Shown: positions 15,501 to 25,127, numbered from the stretch's first letter. The stretch is 64,000 bases of DNA from Planobispora rosea (GCF_014648175.1 NZ_BMQP01000001.1:186001-250000), one strand, 5' to 3'. The notes: generated by a model not told the origin, from the sequence alone. A program made the numbers and translations.

Positions 15501-18071
15501 ATGGCCACCCGTACGTCTAAAGGCGCCTCAGGTAAAACTCCGGCCAAGGGAGGCTCCGGCCGGTCGAGGTCCACCCCTGCCCGTACGGCCTCCGCCAGGC
15601 GGGCGCCCGCCTCCCGGGCGAAGTCCGCGTCGCCGCCGCGCCGCCCCTCCGGTTCCCAGCCCGATCCGATCGGCTGGGTCCTCACCATGATCGGCAAGCT
15701 GTTCGTGGGGATCTGGATGCTGATCGCCGGCGGCATCGGAAGCGCCGCACGGGCTCTGGGGCGCAACGCGCGGGAGCTCGACCCGGTGCACCGCCGCGAC
15801 GGGCTGGGCCTGGCCGTGTTCGCCGGGGCGATCGTGCTGGCCGCGATGACCTGGCGGACCGCCACGGGCACGGTCTCCGAGGTGGTCAACACCGTCATGC
15901 GCGGCGTCTTCGGCTCGCTGACCTGGCTGATCCCCATCCTGCTGACGTTGCTGGCCTGGCGGCTGCTGCGTCACCCCGACCAGAACACCGACACCGGCCG
16001 GATGATGATCGGGTGGGCCGCGCTCACGACCGGCGTGCTCGGCATCGTGCACGTCGCCAACGGCACGCCGTACCCCTCGGGCGGGCCCTCCGACGGCATG
16101 GACAAGGTGTCGGCGGCCGGCGGCATGATCGGGTTCATCATCTCCGCGCCCCCGGACAGCATTCTGCCGATCTTCATCACCATCCCGCTGCTGCTGCTGC
16201 TGTCCGGCTTCGGCGTGCTGGTCATCACCGCCACCCCGGTGCACCGGGTCCCCGAGCGGCTGGCGGAGATCAGGCATATGATCTTCACCCGCGAGGCCCT
16301 GCCGGCACGCGCCCCCCGGACCGCCGCCAAGCGCCCCGCGCGGAGCAGGCAGGGCGGGGAGAAGCCGCGCTCCGGCCCCGACGCCCCCGAGGGCTCCGGG
16401 GACGCCGGAGACGGCGTCAAGCCGTACGACACGCCCGTGCTCGCAGAGACGGCGGGCAGGCTCGCCGACCACTCCCCGGAGATCGTGCCCGGGCTGGTGG
16501 CCGAGGAGCCGGAGGTCGCGGAGCCCGCGGAGCGCCGATCGGCGCCGACGCCGCCCGACCCGACTCCGGCGCCGCGCAAGGTGGAGCAGCTCGTGCTCTC
16601 CCCGCAGGCGGGGCCGTACACCCTGCCCGATGCGCAGTTCCTGAAGCCGGGCAGCGCTCCCAAGCCGCAGACGAAGGCCAACACGGTCGTGGTCAACGCG
16701 CTGACCAGCGTGCTGGAGCAGTTCTCGATCGACGCCCAGGTGATCGGCTTCACCCGGGGGCCGACCGTGACGCGCTACGAGATCGAACTGGGTCCGGCGG
16801 TGAAGGTCGAGAAGGTGACCGCGCTCACCAAGAACATCGCCTACGCCGTCAAATCGGCCGACGTGCGCATCCTGTCGCCCATCCCGGGCCGGTCGGCGAT
16901 CGGCGTCGAGATCCCCAACAGCGACAAGGACCTCGTCTCGCTGGGCGACATCCTGCGCTCGCAGGTGGCCCAGGCCGACCACCACCCGATGATCGTCGGC
17001 CTCGGCAAGGACGTCGAGGGCCGCACCATCGTGGCCAACCTCGCCAAGATGCCGCACCTGCTCATCGCGGGCGCCACCGGCGCGGGCAAGTCGGTCTGCG
17101 TCAACGGGCTGATCACCTCGATCCTGATGCGCGCCACCCCGGACGAGGTGCGGATGGTGCTGGTCGACCCCAAGCGGGTGGAGCTGTCGGTCTACGACGG
17201 CATCCCGCACCTGATCACGCCGATCATCACCAACCCCAAGAAGGCCGCCGAGGCCCTGGAGTGGGTGGTGGGGGAGATGGACCGCCGCTACGACGACCTG
17301 GCGGCCAGCGGATTCCGGCACGTGGACGACTTCAACAAGGCGGTGCGCGCGGGCAAGCTCGTGCCGCCCCCGGGCAGCGAGCGGGTCTACCAGCCCTATC
17401 CGTACCTGCTGGTGATCGTGGACGAGCTCGCCGACCTGATGATGGTCGCCCCGCGCGACGTCGAGGACTCCATCGTCCGCATCACCCAGCTGGCCCGCGC
17501 GGCGGGCATCCACCTGGTGATCGCCACCCAGCGTCCGTCGGTGGACGTCGTCACCGGTCTGATCAAGGCGAACGTGCCCTCGCGGCTGGCGTTCGCCACC
17601 TCCAGCCTCGCCGACAGCCGGGTCATCCTCGACCAGCCGGGCGCCGAGAAGCTGGTGGGCCAGGGCGACGCGCTCTTCCTGCCGATGGGTGCGAGCAAGC
17701 CCATGCGCCTGCAGAACGCCTTCGTCTCCGAGAAGGAGATCATGGAGGTGGTGGCGCACTGCAAGGCCCAGATGCAGGCCGAGTACCGCGAAGACGTGGC
17801 CGCCGCCGCCACGGCGAAGAAGGAGATCGACGAGGACATCGGCGACGACCTCGAGCTGCTGATCCAGGCGGCCGAGCTGATCGTGACCACCCAGTTCGGC
17901 TCGACCTCCATGCTCCAGCGCAAGCTCCGGGTGGGCTTCGCCAAGGCCGGTCGCCTGATGGACCTGCTGGAGAGCCGGAACGTGGTGGGCCCGAGCGAGG
18001 GTTCGAAGGCCCGCGAGGTCCTGGTCAAGCCCGACGACCTTCCGGGGCTCCTGGCCGAGCTGCGCGGCTGA
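15501..18071 (+). CDS. ftsK: DNA translocase FtsK/SpoIIIE
   Basis: An 856-residue DNA pump for chromosome segregation at the septum. A basic N-terminal tail (1-50) precedes four to five transmembrane helices (about 55-250), a Pro/Glu-rich linker (about 265-370) and the motor. Walker A GATGAGKS is at 524-531 and Walker B is in LLVIVDELADLMM. A winged-helix gamma domain at about 795-856 reads KOPS sequences. In Streptomyces-type bacteria the protein acts at sporulation septa. Start ATG 15501 gives a normal length. It is the first backbone gene to the right of the pectin island. Confidence 0.95.
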   Translation: MATRTSKGASGKTPAKGGSGRSRSTPARTASARRAPASRAKSASPPRRPSGSQPDPIGWVLTMIGKLFVGIWMLIAGGIGSAARALGRNARELDPVHRRDGLGLAVFAGAIVLAAMTWRTATGTVSEVVNTVMRGVFGSLTWLIPILLTLLAWRLLRHPDQNTDTGRMMIGWAALTTGVLGIVHVANGTPYPSGGPSDGMDKVSAAGGMIGFIISAPPDSILPIFITIPLLLLLSGFGVLVITATPVHRVPERLAEIRHMIFTREALPARAPRTAAKRPARSRQGGEKPRSGPDAPEGSGDAGDGVKPYDTPVLAETAGRLADHSPEIVPGLVAEEPEVAEPAERRSAPTPPDPTPAPRKVEQLVLSPQAGPYTLPDAQFLKPGSAPKPQTKANTVVVNALTSVLEQFSIDAQVIGFTRGPTVTRYEIELGPAVKVEKVTALTKNIAYAVKSADVRILSPIPGRSAIGVEIPNSDKDLVSLGDILRSQVAQADHHPMIVGLGKDVEGRTIVANLAKMPHLLIAGATGAGKSVCVNGLITSILMRATPDEVRMVLVDPKRVELSVYDGIPHLITPIITNPKKAAEALEWVVGEMDRRYDDLAASGFRHVDDFNKAVRAGKLVPPPGSERVYQPYPYLLVIVDELADLMMVAPRDVEDSIVRITQLARAAGIHLVIATQRPSVDVVTGLIKANVPSRLAFATSSLADSRVILDQPGAEKLVGQGDALFLPMGASKPMRLQNAFVSEKEIMEVVAHCKAQMQAEYREDVAAAATAKKEIDEDIGDDLELLIQAAELIVTTQFGSTSMLQRKLRVGFAKAGRLMDLLESRNVVGPSEGSKAREVLVKPDDLPGLLAELRG

Positions 18072-18195
18072 CGGCCGGTCCGGCGGCCCGTACGGCCGCC
18101 GGGCCGGTTGGGGCACCCCCGCGTGATGCGCCCGAATCGTCACTGATTGAATGAGCGTCACTACGTAACGTCAGATTCGGGGGAGGCGTGCGACG

Positions 18196-19044
18196 GTGAA
18201 CGAGGAGGGCCGCCGGAGACGGCGTGGGCGAGAAGACGCGGGCCGAGGGGGCGCGGACCGGGGAGAGGCCGGGCGCGGCGCCCGGATGGGCGTCGGCGCC
18301 AGGCTGGCGGAGGCGCGGGAGGCGGCGGGCCTGTCGGTCGAGGAACTGAGCAGGTGCACCCGCGTGCGCGAGGCGCTGATCAACGCCATCGAACGGGACG
18401 ACTTCTCCCTGTGCGGGGGCGACTTCTACGCGCGGGGGCACGTCCGCAACCTGTCCACGTTCCTCGGGATCGACGCCGAGGCCATGGTGCACGAGTTCGA
18501 CCAGATGCACGGCGGCGTGCCGCTGCCGGTGCGGGCCTCCGGGGTCTTCCAGGCGGAGAGGCCCATCAAGATCCGGGACCGTCACGCGCTCAACTGGACG
18601 ATGGCCATGGGGGTCGCGCTGGTCGTCGTGGTGGTGTTCGGCGTGGTGAAGACGATGGGCGGTGACGGCGACACCACGACGGCGGAGGTCCGGGAGATCT
18701 CGGTGCCGGCCCCGTCGCCGTCCACCTCCATCGTCAAGGCGCCCGAACCTTCACGGAAGGAGGCCTCGCTCTCGAAGCCGGGCAACGGCACGGTGGTCTT
18801 CCAGGTCAGGGCGGAGCGCTCCACCCGGCTCACCGTCAGGGACGCCGGAGGGCGCCGCCTGTTCTCCGGCACGCTCCCGGCGGGTAAAACCTCCGTGTGG
18901 CGGGCGAAGAACGGGGTGCGGGTCACCTTCGCCGACGCGGGGGCGGTCTCCCTGCTGGTGAACGGGAAGGAGCTCGGCGTCCCCGGGCGTCCGGGGCAGA
19001 GCCTCAAACGCTTCTACGGCGCCTCCGCCGGGTCCGGGAGGTAG
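18196..19044 (+). CDS. RodZ-like HTH membrane protein with DUF4115 domain
   Basis: A 282-residue membrane-anchored protein. A Cro/CI-type helix-turn-helix (about residues 31-95, LAEAREAAGLSVEELS) is followed by a linker, one transmembrane helix (131-153), a Ser/Pro-rich stretch and an extracytoplasmic DUF4115 beta domain (about 190-265). This is the RodZ layout; in actinobacteria such proteins are cell-shape or sporulation-related, between ftsK and rimO. The start is GTG at 18196. The first 30 residues are low-complexity and charged, so the GTG could be replaced by ATG at 18286, where the conserved domain begins. Confidence 0.85.
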   Translation: MNEEGRRRRRGREDAGRGGADRGEAGRGARMGVGARLAEAREAAGLSVEELSRCTRVREALINAIERDDFSLCGGDFYARGHVRNLSTFLGIDAEAMVHEFDQMHGGVPLPVRASGVFQAERPIKIRDRHALNWTMAMGVALVVVVVFGVVKTMGGDGDTTTAEVREISVPAPSPSTSIVKAPEPSRKEASLSKPGNGTVVFQVRAERSTRLTVRDAGGRRLFSGTLPAGKTSVWRAKNGVRVTFADAGAVSLLVNGKELGVPGRPGQSLKRFYGASAGSGR

Positions 19045-19113
19045 CCCGCGGGGGCCCGAAGCGGGGGGAGGTGCACCGGGTAGTGGCCAACTCCCGATAC
19101 CGTAGTGTTCACC

Positions 19114-20523
19114 ATGTCATCCCGCCGAACCGCATCGCTGATCACGCTGGGCTGCGCCCGCAACGAGGTCGACTCAGAGGAGCTCGCCGCGCGCCTTGAG
19201 GCTGCCGGCTGGCAGCTGGGCGACGACGACCCCGACGTCGTCGTCGTCAACACCTGTGGCTTCATCGACTCAGCGAAAAAGGACTCCATCGACACGCTGC
19301 TCGCCGCCGCCGACTCGGGGGCCAAGGTGGTCGCCGCGGGGTGCATGGCCGAGCGCTACGGTGACCAGCTCGCCGAGGCCCTGCCCGAGGCGGCGGCCGT
19401 CATCTCCTTCGACGACTACACCGAGATCGGCGAGCGCCTGGACGACGTGCTGGCGGGCAGGCCGCTGGTCCCGCACAGCCCACGCGACCGCAGGACGCTG
19501 CTGCCCATCTCCCCGGTCGAGCGCGCCGCCGCCGCCAAGACGGGCATCCCCGGCCACGGGGAGCTGCCCGAGGGGCTCGCCCCGGCCAGCGGTCCCCGGC
19601 CGCTGCGCAAGCGCCTGGGCGACGGGCCGGTGGCCTCGCTCAAGCTGGCGTCCGGCTGCGACCGGCGCTGCACTTTCTGCGCCATCCCGGCGTTCCGCGG
19701 CGCCTACGTCTCGCGCGGCGCCGCGGAGCTCCTCGGTGAGGCGGCGTGGCTGGCCGAGCAGGGCGTCAAGGAGCTCGTGCTGGTCAGCGAGAACTCCACC
19801 TCCTACGGCAAGGACCTCGGCGACCTGCGGGCGCTGGAGAAGCTGCTGCCCTCCCTGGCCGCGGTCGAGGGGATCGAGCGGGTGCGGGTCAGCTACCTGC
19901 AGCCCGCCGAGCTCCGTCCCGGCCTGCTGGAGGCGATCGCCCGGACCGAGGGCGTGGCCCCGTACTTCGACCTGTCCTTCCAGCACGCCAGCGGCTCGGT
20001 GCTGCGCCGGATGCGCCGCTTCGGCGATCCCCGGCGCTTCCTCGACCTGCTGGAGAGCGTCCGGGCGGTGGCCCCGGAGGCGGGCGTGCGCTCCAACTTC
20101 ATCGTGGGCTTCCCCGGAGAGACCGAGGAGGAGTTCGCCGAGCTGGTCGACTTCCTGCAGGAGGCCAGGCTCGATGTGATCGGTGTCTTCGGTTACTCCG
20201 ACGAGGAGGGTACCGAGGCCGCGGCGCTGCCCGGCAAGCTGGACCAGGAGACCGTGGACGCCCGAGTGGCCGCGCTCACCGAGCTCGCCGAGGAGCTCAT
20301 GGCCCAGCGGGCCGAGGAGCGGATCGGCACCGAGGTGGACGTCCTCATCGAGGAGGACCTGGGCGACGGCGGTTACGAGGGCCGTGCCGCCCACCAGGGT
20401 CCCGAGGTCGACGGCTGCGTCACGGTCCAGGGCATCGGCCTGGTCCGCGGCCAGATCGTCCGGGCCGTCGTGGTCGACTCCGAGGGGGTCGATCTCATCG
20501 CGCGCATCAAGGCCGCCCCGTGA
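19114..20523 (+). CDS. rimO: Ribosomal protein S12 methylthiotransferase RimO
   Basis: A 469-residue radical-SAM methylthiotransferase that modifies an aspartate of ribosomal protein S12. The N-terminal MTTase domain binds an auxiliary cluster through cysteines in LGCARN, NTCGFI and AAGCMAE. The radical-SAM CxxxCxxC is C182/C186/C189, and a C-terminal TRAM domain ends the protein. The annotation begins at ATG 19114 rather than the in-frame GTG at 19105, because a TACCGT-like -10 element just upstream suggests a leaderless message. It leads into pgsA and pncC in the conserved actinobacterial order. Confidence 0.95.
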   Translation: MSSRRTASLITLGCARNEVDSEELAARLEAAGWQLGDDDPDVVVVNTCGFIDSAKKDSIDTLLAAADSGAKVVAAGCMAERYGDQLAEALPEAAAVISFDDYTEIGERLDDVLAGRPLVPHSPRDRRTLLPISPVERAAAAKTGIPGHGELPEGLAPASGPRPLRKRLGDGPVASLKLASGCDRRCTFCAIPAFRGAYVSRGAAELLGEAAWLAEQGVKELVLVSENSTSYGKDLGDLRALEKLLPSLAAVEGIERVRVSYLQPAELRPGLLEAIARTEGVAPYFDLSFQHASGSVLRRMRRFGDPRRFLDLLESVRAVAPEAGVRSNFIVGFPGETEEEFAELVDFLQEARLDVIGVFGYSDEEGTEAAALPGKLDQETVDARVAALTELAEELMAQRAEERIGTEVDVLIEEDLGDGGYEGRAAHQGPEVDGCVTVQGIGLVRGQIVRAVVVDSEGVDLIARIKAAP

Positions 20524-20548
20524 GCGCGCCGCCGGGCCGGGAGAGCGT

Positions 20549-21160
20549 ATGACCAACACGCCAGAGACGGGCACCGACGCGACGTCGGCGCACGGGCACC
20601 CGCCGAAGGTGAGCCCGTGGAACATCGCCAACGTCGTGACGGTGACACGACTGGCGATGGTCCCGTTCTTCGCGGTCTGTCTCTTCCTGCCGGGCACCGG
20701 CTGGAGGGTCACCGCGCTGGTGGTGTTCCTGGTGGCCTCGCTCACCGACCTCCTCGACGGTGAGCTGGCCCGCCGGTACGGCCTGATCACCGACTTCGGG
20801 AAGATCGCCGATCCGATCGCCGACAAGGCCCTCATCGGCGCCGCGCTCATCAGCCTGTCCCTCCTGGACGAGCTGGGCTGGTGGGCCACCATCGTGATCC
20901 TGGGCCGGGAGATGGGCGTCACGCTGCTGCGGTTCGCGGTCATCAAACACGGTGTCATCCCGGCCAGCTACGGCGGGAAGGTGAAGACGGTCCTGCAGAT
21001 CTTCGCCATCACCTGCTACATGTGGCCGGGCGTGCCCGATCTGATCCGCTGGATCGCGATGGGCGCGGCGATCCTCGTGACCGTGGTCACCGGGCTGGAC
21101 TACGTGGTCCGCGCCGTGAAGCTGCGCCAGGTGGCCAAGCGGGCACGGGCCGGCCAGTGA
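20549..21160 (+). CDS. pgsA: CDP-diacylglycerol-glycerol-3-phosphate 3-phosphatidyltransferase
   Basis: A 203-residue membrane enzyme of the CDP-alcohol phosphatidyltransferase family. It forms phosphatidylglycerophosphate on the way to phosphatidylglycerol and cardiolipin. The family motif D-x2-DG-x2-AR-x8-G-x3-D-x3-D is perfect (DLLDGELAR ... G...D...D). It has about five transmembrane helices. The annotation could also be phosphatidylinositol phosphate synthase-like, but the position between rimO and cinA is that of pgsA (pgsA2) in actinobacteria. Its TGA overlaps the GTG of the next gene. Confidence 0.9.
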   Translation: MTNTPETGTDATSAHGHPPKVSPWNIANVVTVTRLAMVPFFAVCLFLPGTGWRVTALVVFLVASLTDLLDGELARRYGLITDFGKIADPIADKALIGAALISLSLLDELGWWATIVILGREMGVTLLRFAVIKHGVIPASYGGKVKTVLQIFAITCYMWPGVPDLIRWIAMGAAILVTVVTGLDYVVRAVKLRQVAKRARAGQ

Positions 21161-21729
21161 GCCGCACCGTGGACCCCGCGAGGTCCGTCATCCCGGAGTC
21201 CACGGGGCCCGTCGGTCCGGAATCCACGAGGTCCGCCGCCCCGCGGGCCGCCGGGGTGCTCGCGCTGCTCGTCCGCCGGGGCGAGACCGTGGCCACGGCC
21301 GAATCGCTGACCGCCGGGCTGATCGGCGCGGAGCTGACCGTCCCGCCGGGGGCCTCCGCGGCCTTCGCCGGCGGAGTCCTCGCCTACGCCACCGCGCTCA
21401 AGCACCGCCTGCTGGGCGTCCCCGCGGCGCTGCTGGAACGGGAGGGGGCCGTGCATCCGGAGGTGGCCGCCGCCATGGCGGACGGTGTGCGCGAGCTCAC
21501 CGGCGCGACGTACGGCGTGGCCGCCACCGGAGTGGCCGGGCCCGACCCGCAGGACGGGAAACCGGTCGGCACCGTTCACCTGGCTGTTAGCGGCTCCGGT
21601 GGGCGGGTATGGCACCGGGATCTGCGGTTGGATGGCACGCGCGAGGAGATCCGGCGATGGACCGTGAACGAGGCAGTGGATCTGCTCCGTGAGGTTCTGG
21701 AGTCGAACTCGGGGGAACAATCAGGATGA
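21157..21729 (+). CDS. pncC: CinA C-terminal domain protein, nicotinamide-nucleotide amidase
   Basis: A 190-residue protein equal to the CinA C-terminal domain, an NMN deamidase of pyridine-nucleotide recycling. Conserved features are TAESLTAGLIG, the GGVLAYA run and ATGVAGPDPQDGKPVGTV. The first 30 residues are a disordered, Ser/Pro-rich extension. The GTG start overlaps the pgsA stop (GTGA), so the genes are coupled. The N-terminal MoeA-like CinA domain is absent, as is normal for this actinobacterial locus. The locus is often called cinA. Confidence 0.9.
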   Translation: MSRTVDPARSVIPESTGPVGPESTRSAAPRAAGVLALLVRRGETVATAESLTAGLIGAELTVPPGASAAFAGGVLAYATALKHRLLGVPAALLEREGAVHPEVAAAMADGVRELTGATYGVAATGVAGPDPQDGKPVGTVHLAVSGSGGRVWHRDLRLDGTREEIRRWTVNEAVDLLREVLESNSGEQSG

Positions 21730-21861
21730 TTACCGCGTTACGTCCCCAGCGAACATGCTCACGACGGTCTGCCGCGGTGTCGGTGGATACGGGTACGGTG
21801 GAGCTGTGAGTGAGGGCAGCGTCAAGCAATGATGACGGCGAGGCGAATGTACGAAGGGTCG

Positions 21862-21874
21862 CGTTCAAAGAACG
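21862..21874 (+). promoter_or_regulatory. Inverted repeat before clgR
   Basis: CGTTC-AAA-GAACG is a perfect short inverted repeat about 60 bases before the clgR start. It resembles a half-spaced ClgR box (GTTCGC...GCGAAC) and may serve autoregulation; this is tentative. Confidence 0.35.
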
Positions 21875-21936
21875 GGCGGCACGAACCGGCTGCGCGGAGC
21901 GTCGTCAAGACGTCCGCGCCGGGGAGGGAGCGACAG

Positions 21937-22335
21937 ATGGTTCTGCTGCGTCAGCTGCTCGGTGACGTGCTGCGGCGGCTGCGGGTGCGGCAGGGCCGCA
22001 CCTTGCGCGAGGTGTCCACGCTGGCGCGGGTCTCCCTCGGTTACCTGTCCGAGGTGGAGCGCGGCCAGAAGGAGGCGTCATCCGAGCTGCTCGCGTCGAT
22101 CTGCGGTGCTCTGGGCGTTCCGCTCTCCCAGGTGCTCCGCGAGGTCTCCGATCAGTTCGCGCTGGCCGAGCTCCAGCACGCCCCGGTGCTCGCCGACGTC
22201 CCCGAGCGGGAACGTCTGCCGATCCCCGAGACCGTGCCTGGGACGTCCCTGCCGGAGGACGCGTTCGAGGGCTTCCGGACGGTGGTCCCGCCCATCGAGC
22301 ACACCCCCGACGTCAAGGACATGGTCGCCGCCTGA
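21937..22335 (+). CDS. clgR: ClgR-type XRE regulator of Clp proteases
   Basis: A 132-residue XRE regulator starting [15 protein letters not shown] helix-turn-helix at about residues 12-68 includes [23 protein letters not shown] and [12 protein letters not shown], which is the strongly conserved ClgR/PopR signature. ClgR activates clpP and lon-type genes and is itself removed by Clp proteolysis; the C-terminal AA here is compatible with that. The frame is open upstream to 21829, but GGGGAGGGAG before ATG 21937 decides the start. Position after cinA matches Streptomyces. Confidence 0.92.
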   Translation: MVLLRQLLGDVLRRLRVRQGRTLREVSTLARVSLGYLSEVERGQKEASSELLASICGALGVPLSQVLREVSDQFALAELQHAPVLADVPERERLPIPETVPGTSLPEDAFEGFRTVVPPIEHTPDVKDMVAA

Positions 22336-22401
22336 CGGTCCGCAGACGCCTGACGTTCGTCCAGGCGCGATGGTCGCCGCCCCGCGGCGGGTCACCTGCC
22401 C

Positions 22402-23310
22402 TCAGATCGATTGGCACCGGGGACACCAGTAGATCAGGCGTTCCTGCGTGCGCGCCCCCATCTCACCGCGGCTGATCCGGCCGCCGCAACGCAGGCAGGC
22501 CCGCCCCGCCCTGCCGTAGACCCACATGCCCCGTCCCGGACGGAGATCCCCGGTGGTCGTCCGGTTCTCCGGCCGGTCCTTGTTCGCCTCCAGCAGCTCC
22601 CGCGCGAGCTCCACGAGCCCGACGAGCCCTCCGGCGCCGCGCCCGCCTCCTGCGGGCCTCCGGGCGCTCCGCCCGCCTGTGCCGTCCCCGCGGCCTGCAT
22701 CCGCGTCGCCGCCCGCGCCCGTATCCGCGTCCGTGCTCACGCCGTCGCCCGCGTCCGCGACGGCCTCCACCGGCCGCCACGGCCAGATCCCCGCGAGGAA
22801 CAGCGTCTCCGCCCGGTAGATCGTGCCGATCCCGGCCAGGTTGCGCTGGTCGAGCAGGGCCTCCCCGATGGTCCGTCCGGGATCTTCCAGCAGCCGCCGT
22901 ACGACCTCCCGGGCGTCCCAGTCCGGTCCCAGCGGGTCGGGGCCGAGGTGCCCCACCACCCGGTGCTCCTCGCCGGTGCGGAGCAGGTCCACCATGCCGA
23001 GCCGTACCCCCACGGCCTGCCATTCGGCGTTGGCCAGCACCAGGCGGACGAGATCACCCTGGGGGACGCGGCGGCCCGCGGGGGAGATGTGCCAGGCCCC
23101 CTCCATCCGCAGGTGGGTGTGGACGGTCAGGCCGCCCTCCACGCGGGTGAGCAGATGCTTGCCCCGGGGGACGGTCTCCAGCACGATCCGGCCGGTCAGG
23201 TCGGCGGTGGCGTGGCGGGGCACGCGGAAGTCGGACCGGGTCAGGGGCCGGCCGTCGAGCGCCCGGCCGAGCCGCTCGGCGGTCCGGTGGACGACGTCAC
23301 CCTCGGGCAT
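22402..23310 (-). CDS. nei: Endonuclease VIII-type DNA glycosylase (Nei2 family)
   Basis: A 302-residue bifunctional glycosylase/AP lyase of the Fpg/Nei family for oxidised pyrimidines. The N-terminal PEGD after the initiator provides the catalytic Pro and Glu, and the beta-lysine is probably in RGKHLLTR. An H2TH segment is LLDQRNLAGIGTIYRAE, and the zinc finger is C-x2-C ... C-x2-C at the C-terminus (LRCGG, CPRCQ). Unusually, about 45 Gly/Asp/Arg-rich residues (about 185-232) are inserted between H2TH and zinc finger, probably a disordered linker. The actinobacterial position between clgR and lhr is conserved. Confidence 0.9.
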   Translation of the reverse strand: MPEGDVVHRTAERLGRALDGRPLTRSDFRVPRHATADLTGRIVLETVPRGKHLLTRVEGGLTVHTHLRMEGAWHISPAGRRVPQGDLVRLVLANAEWQAVGVRLGMVDLLRTGEEHRVVGHLGPDPLGPDWDAREVVRRLLEDPGRTIGEALLDQRNLAGIGTIYRAETLFLAGIWPWRPVEAVADAGDGVSTDADTGAGGDADAGRGDGTGGRSARRPAGGGRGAGGLVGLVELARELLEANKDRPENRTTTGDLRPGRGMWVYGRAGRACLRCGGRISRGEMGARTQERLIYWCPRCQSI

Positions 23311-23327
23311 GACTCGGGCGGACCGGG

Positions 23328-23777
23328 TCAGTCCCAGGCGGAGGGGTCGGAGGCCAGCTCGCGCACCCGCGGAGGGAGCGCCCCGCTGGCCACGCTGGCG
23401 AGGGTGACCTCCTCCAGGATGGCCCGCTCGCTGGCGCGCAACGCGATCCAGACCTGCTGCAGCGACTCGGCGGGCCCCCGGTAGCCGACATGCTCCGGGC
23501 GTTCGCCCCGCACGTTGGCCAGCGGGCCGTCAACGGCGCGGATCACGTCGGCGAGGCTGATCTCATCGGCGGGCCGGGCGAGCACGTAGCCGCCCTCCGG
23601 GCCGCGCTGACCGCGGACCAGGCCGGCGCGGCGCATCTGGAGCAGGATGTTCTCCAGGTACTTGGGAGGCATGTCCTGTTCCTTGGCCAGCTCGCCCACG
23701 GTGGTTGGGCCGTCGCCGGCGGCGGCGAGTTCGGCGGCGGCACGCAAGGCATAGTCGACACGGGCGGATAGGCGCAT
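23328..23777 (-). CDS. Rrf2-family regulator without cysteines
   Basis: A 149-residue Rrf2 protein. The winged helix occupies residues 1-75 (VDYALRAAAELA, PPKYLENILLQMRRAGLV, GPEGGYVLARP) and a long dimerisation helix lies near 105-130. There is no cysteine at all, so it cannot carry the [Fe-S] cluster of IscR, NsrR or RsrR. It resembles the CymR-like branch that senses through protein partners or other ligands. Its stop is 17 bases before the start of nei on the same strand, so the two may be co-transcribed. Confidence 0.88.
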   Translation of the reverse strand: MRLSARVDYALRAAAELAAAGDGPTTVGELAKEQDMPPKYLENILLQMRRAGLVRGQRGPEGGYVLARPADEISLADVIRAVDGPLANVRGERPEHVGYRGPAESLQQVWIALRASERAILEEVTLASVASGALPPRVRELASDPSAWD

Positions 23778-23860
23778 GCGATCGATTATCCCGGCTCCCG
23801 CCCACTGCTCAGTGCCGGGCCCCGCCTGGAGCGGGGATAGCGGGACGGTCTCCCTTCCAC

Positions 23861-23890
23861 GCTAAACTATCAGGAACCCTTATTAATGAA
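23861..23890 (+). promoter_or_regulatory. ROK-type operator/promoter, copy 1
   Basis: The element starting GCTAAACTATCAGGAACC (23861) aligns at 21 of its first 26 bases with the sequence at 30222 before the second ROK gene. TAAACT could be the -10 hexamer. The sequence after it is AT-rich (TTATTAATGAATG). Confidence 0.5.
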
Positions 23891-23942
23891 TGTGGCTATT
23901 CTGCGAATGTAATAGCGACGGGGAAACGGCGGACAAGAGAGC

Positions 23943-25127
23943 ATGGGTATGGAGCGACGTCCTGGCGTGCCCAGGCTGCTGCGGCAGATCAACGACCGGG
24001 CCGCCCTGGAGCTGTTGCTCACCTCCGGGCCGCTGACCCGAGGCCAGATCGGCGAGCTCACCGGCCTGTCCAAGGTGACGGCGTCGCAGACGCTGGCCCG
24101 GCTGGAGGAACGCGGTCTGGTCGAGGTCGCCGGGGAACAGGCGGGAGGGCGAGGGCCCAACGCGGCGCTTTACGGAATCGTCCCCTCCTCCGCCTACGTG
24201 GCGGGCCTGGACGTCGGCCCGGAATTCGTCACCACCGCCATCGCCGATATCCACGGGGAGATCGTCGCTGAGGTGACGGTCGCGCCCGACGAGCACGACG
24301 ATCCGGTCGCGGTCGTGCACAACGCCGTGGTCAAGGCGTGCCGCTCGGCCAAGGTCGCGCTCTCCAAGCTGCGCGCCGTCGTGATCGGCACCCCGGGCGT
24401 GGTCGACCCGCGCACCGGTGACGTGCGGTTCTCCTTCGACCTGCCGGGCTGGCACGAGGGCATCCACGAGGCGCTCGCCCGCGACCTGCGCCGCGACGTG
24501 AAGATCGAGAACGACGTGAACCTCGTCGCCGTCGCCGAGCGCACGCTCGGCGCCGCCCGCGGCGCGGACGACTTCGTGCTGCTCTGGGTGGGTCGCGGCA
24601 TCGGCCTGGGGGTCGTGCTCGGCGGGCGGCTGCACCGCGGCCGGTCCGGCAGCGCGGGCGAGATCGGCTACCTGCCGGTTCCGGGGGTGCCGCTGGCCGG
24701 GGACGTCCGGGCCGTTCCCGGGCGGCTGCCCTCGCTCGCGGGCGGCCTGCAGTCCCTGGTGAGCGCCGAGGCGGTGACCGAGCTGGCCGCCTCGTACGGC
24801 TTCGCCGGGCGGAGCGGGGCCGAGTGCGTGGCGGCCGCGGTCGAGGCCGGCGAGCGCGGGAAGCCCCTGCTGGACGACATCGCGGGCAGGCTGGCGCTGG
24901 GTGTGGCGTCGGTGTGCGTGGTACTCGACCCCGGGCTGGTCGTGCTCGCGGGTGAGGTCAGCCAGGCGGGCGGGAGCGTGCTCACCGGCCGGATCGAGGA
25001 GGCCGTGGCCCGGATCTGCCCGGTCCGCCCGCAGGTGGTGGCCAGCGAGGTGGACGGCAACCCGGTCCTGCGCGGGGCCGTCCTGGCGGCGCTGGAGCAG
25101 GCCCGCGAGGAGATCTTCGCCTCCTGA
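23943..25127 (+). CDS. ROK-family transcriptional regulator (copy 1)
   Basis: A 394-residue ROK repressor. The N-terminal winged helix (about residues 12-70, LLRQINDRAALELLL, GLSKVTASQTLARLEERGLV) is fused to an actin-like sugar-kinase fold (about 85-390, IENDVNLVAVAER, GLGVVLGGRLHRG). The zinc-binding cysteine cluster of active ROK kinases is absent and the usual GEIGH is GEIGY, so it is a sensor rather than a kinase. It is a close paralogue of the gene at 30289 and converges on the GH3-ABC operon. Candidate ligands are GlcNAc-type sugars handled by that operon. Confidence 0.9.
   Translation: MGMERRPGVPRLLRQINDRAALELLLTSGPLTRGQIGELTGLSKVTASQTLARLEERGLVEVAGEQAGGRGPNAALYGIVPSSAYVAGLDVGPEFVTTAIADIHGEIVAEVTVAPDEHDDPVAVVHNAVVKACRSAKVALSKLRAVVIGTPGVVDPRTGDVRFSFDLPGWHEGIHEALARDLRRDVKIENDVNLVAVAERTLGAARGADDFVLLWVGRGIGLGVVLGGRLHRGRSGSAGEIGYLPVPGVPLAGDVRAVPGRLPSLAGGLQSLVSAEAVTELAASYGFAGRSGAECVAAAVEAGERGKPLLDDIAGRLALGVASVCVVLDPGLVVLAGEVSQAGGSVLTGRIEEAVARICPVRPQVVASEVDGNPVLRGAVLAALEQAREEIFAS

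Noticed and set aside
15528..18161. An 877-residue minus-strand open frame opposite ftsK
   Set aside because: Shadow of ftsK; no recognisable domain, His/Asp/Arg-rich composition.
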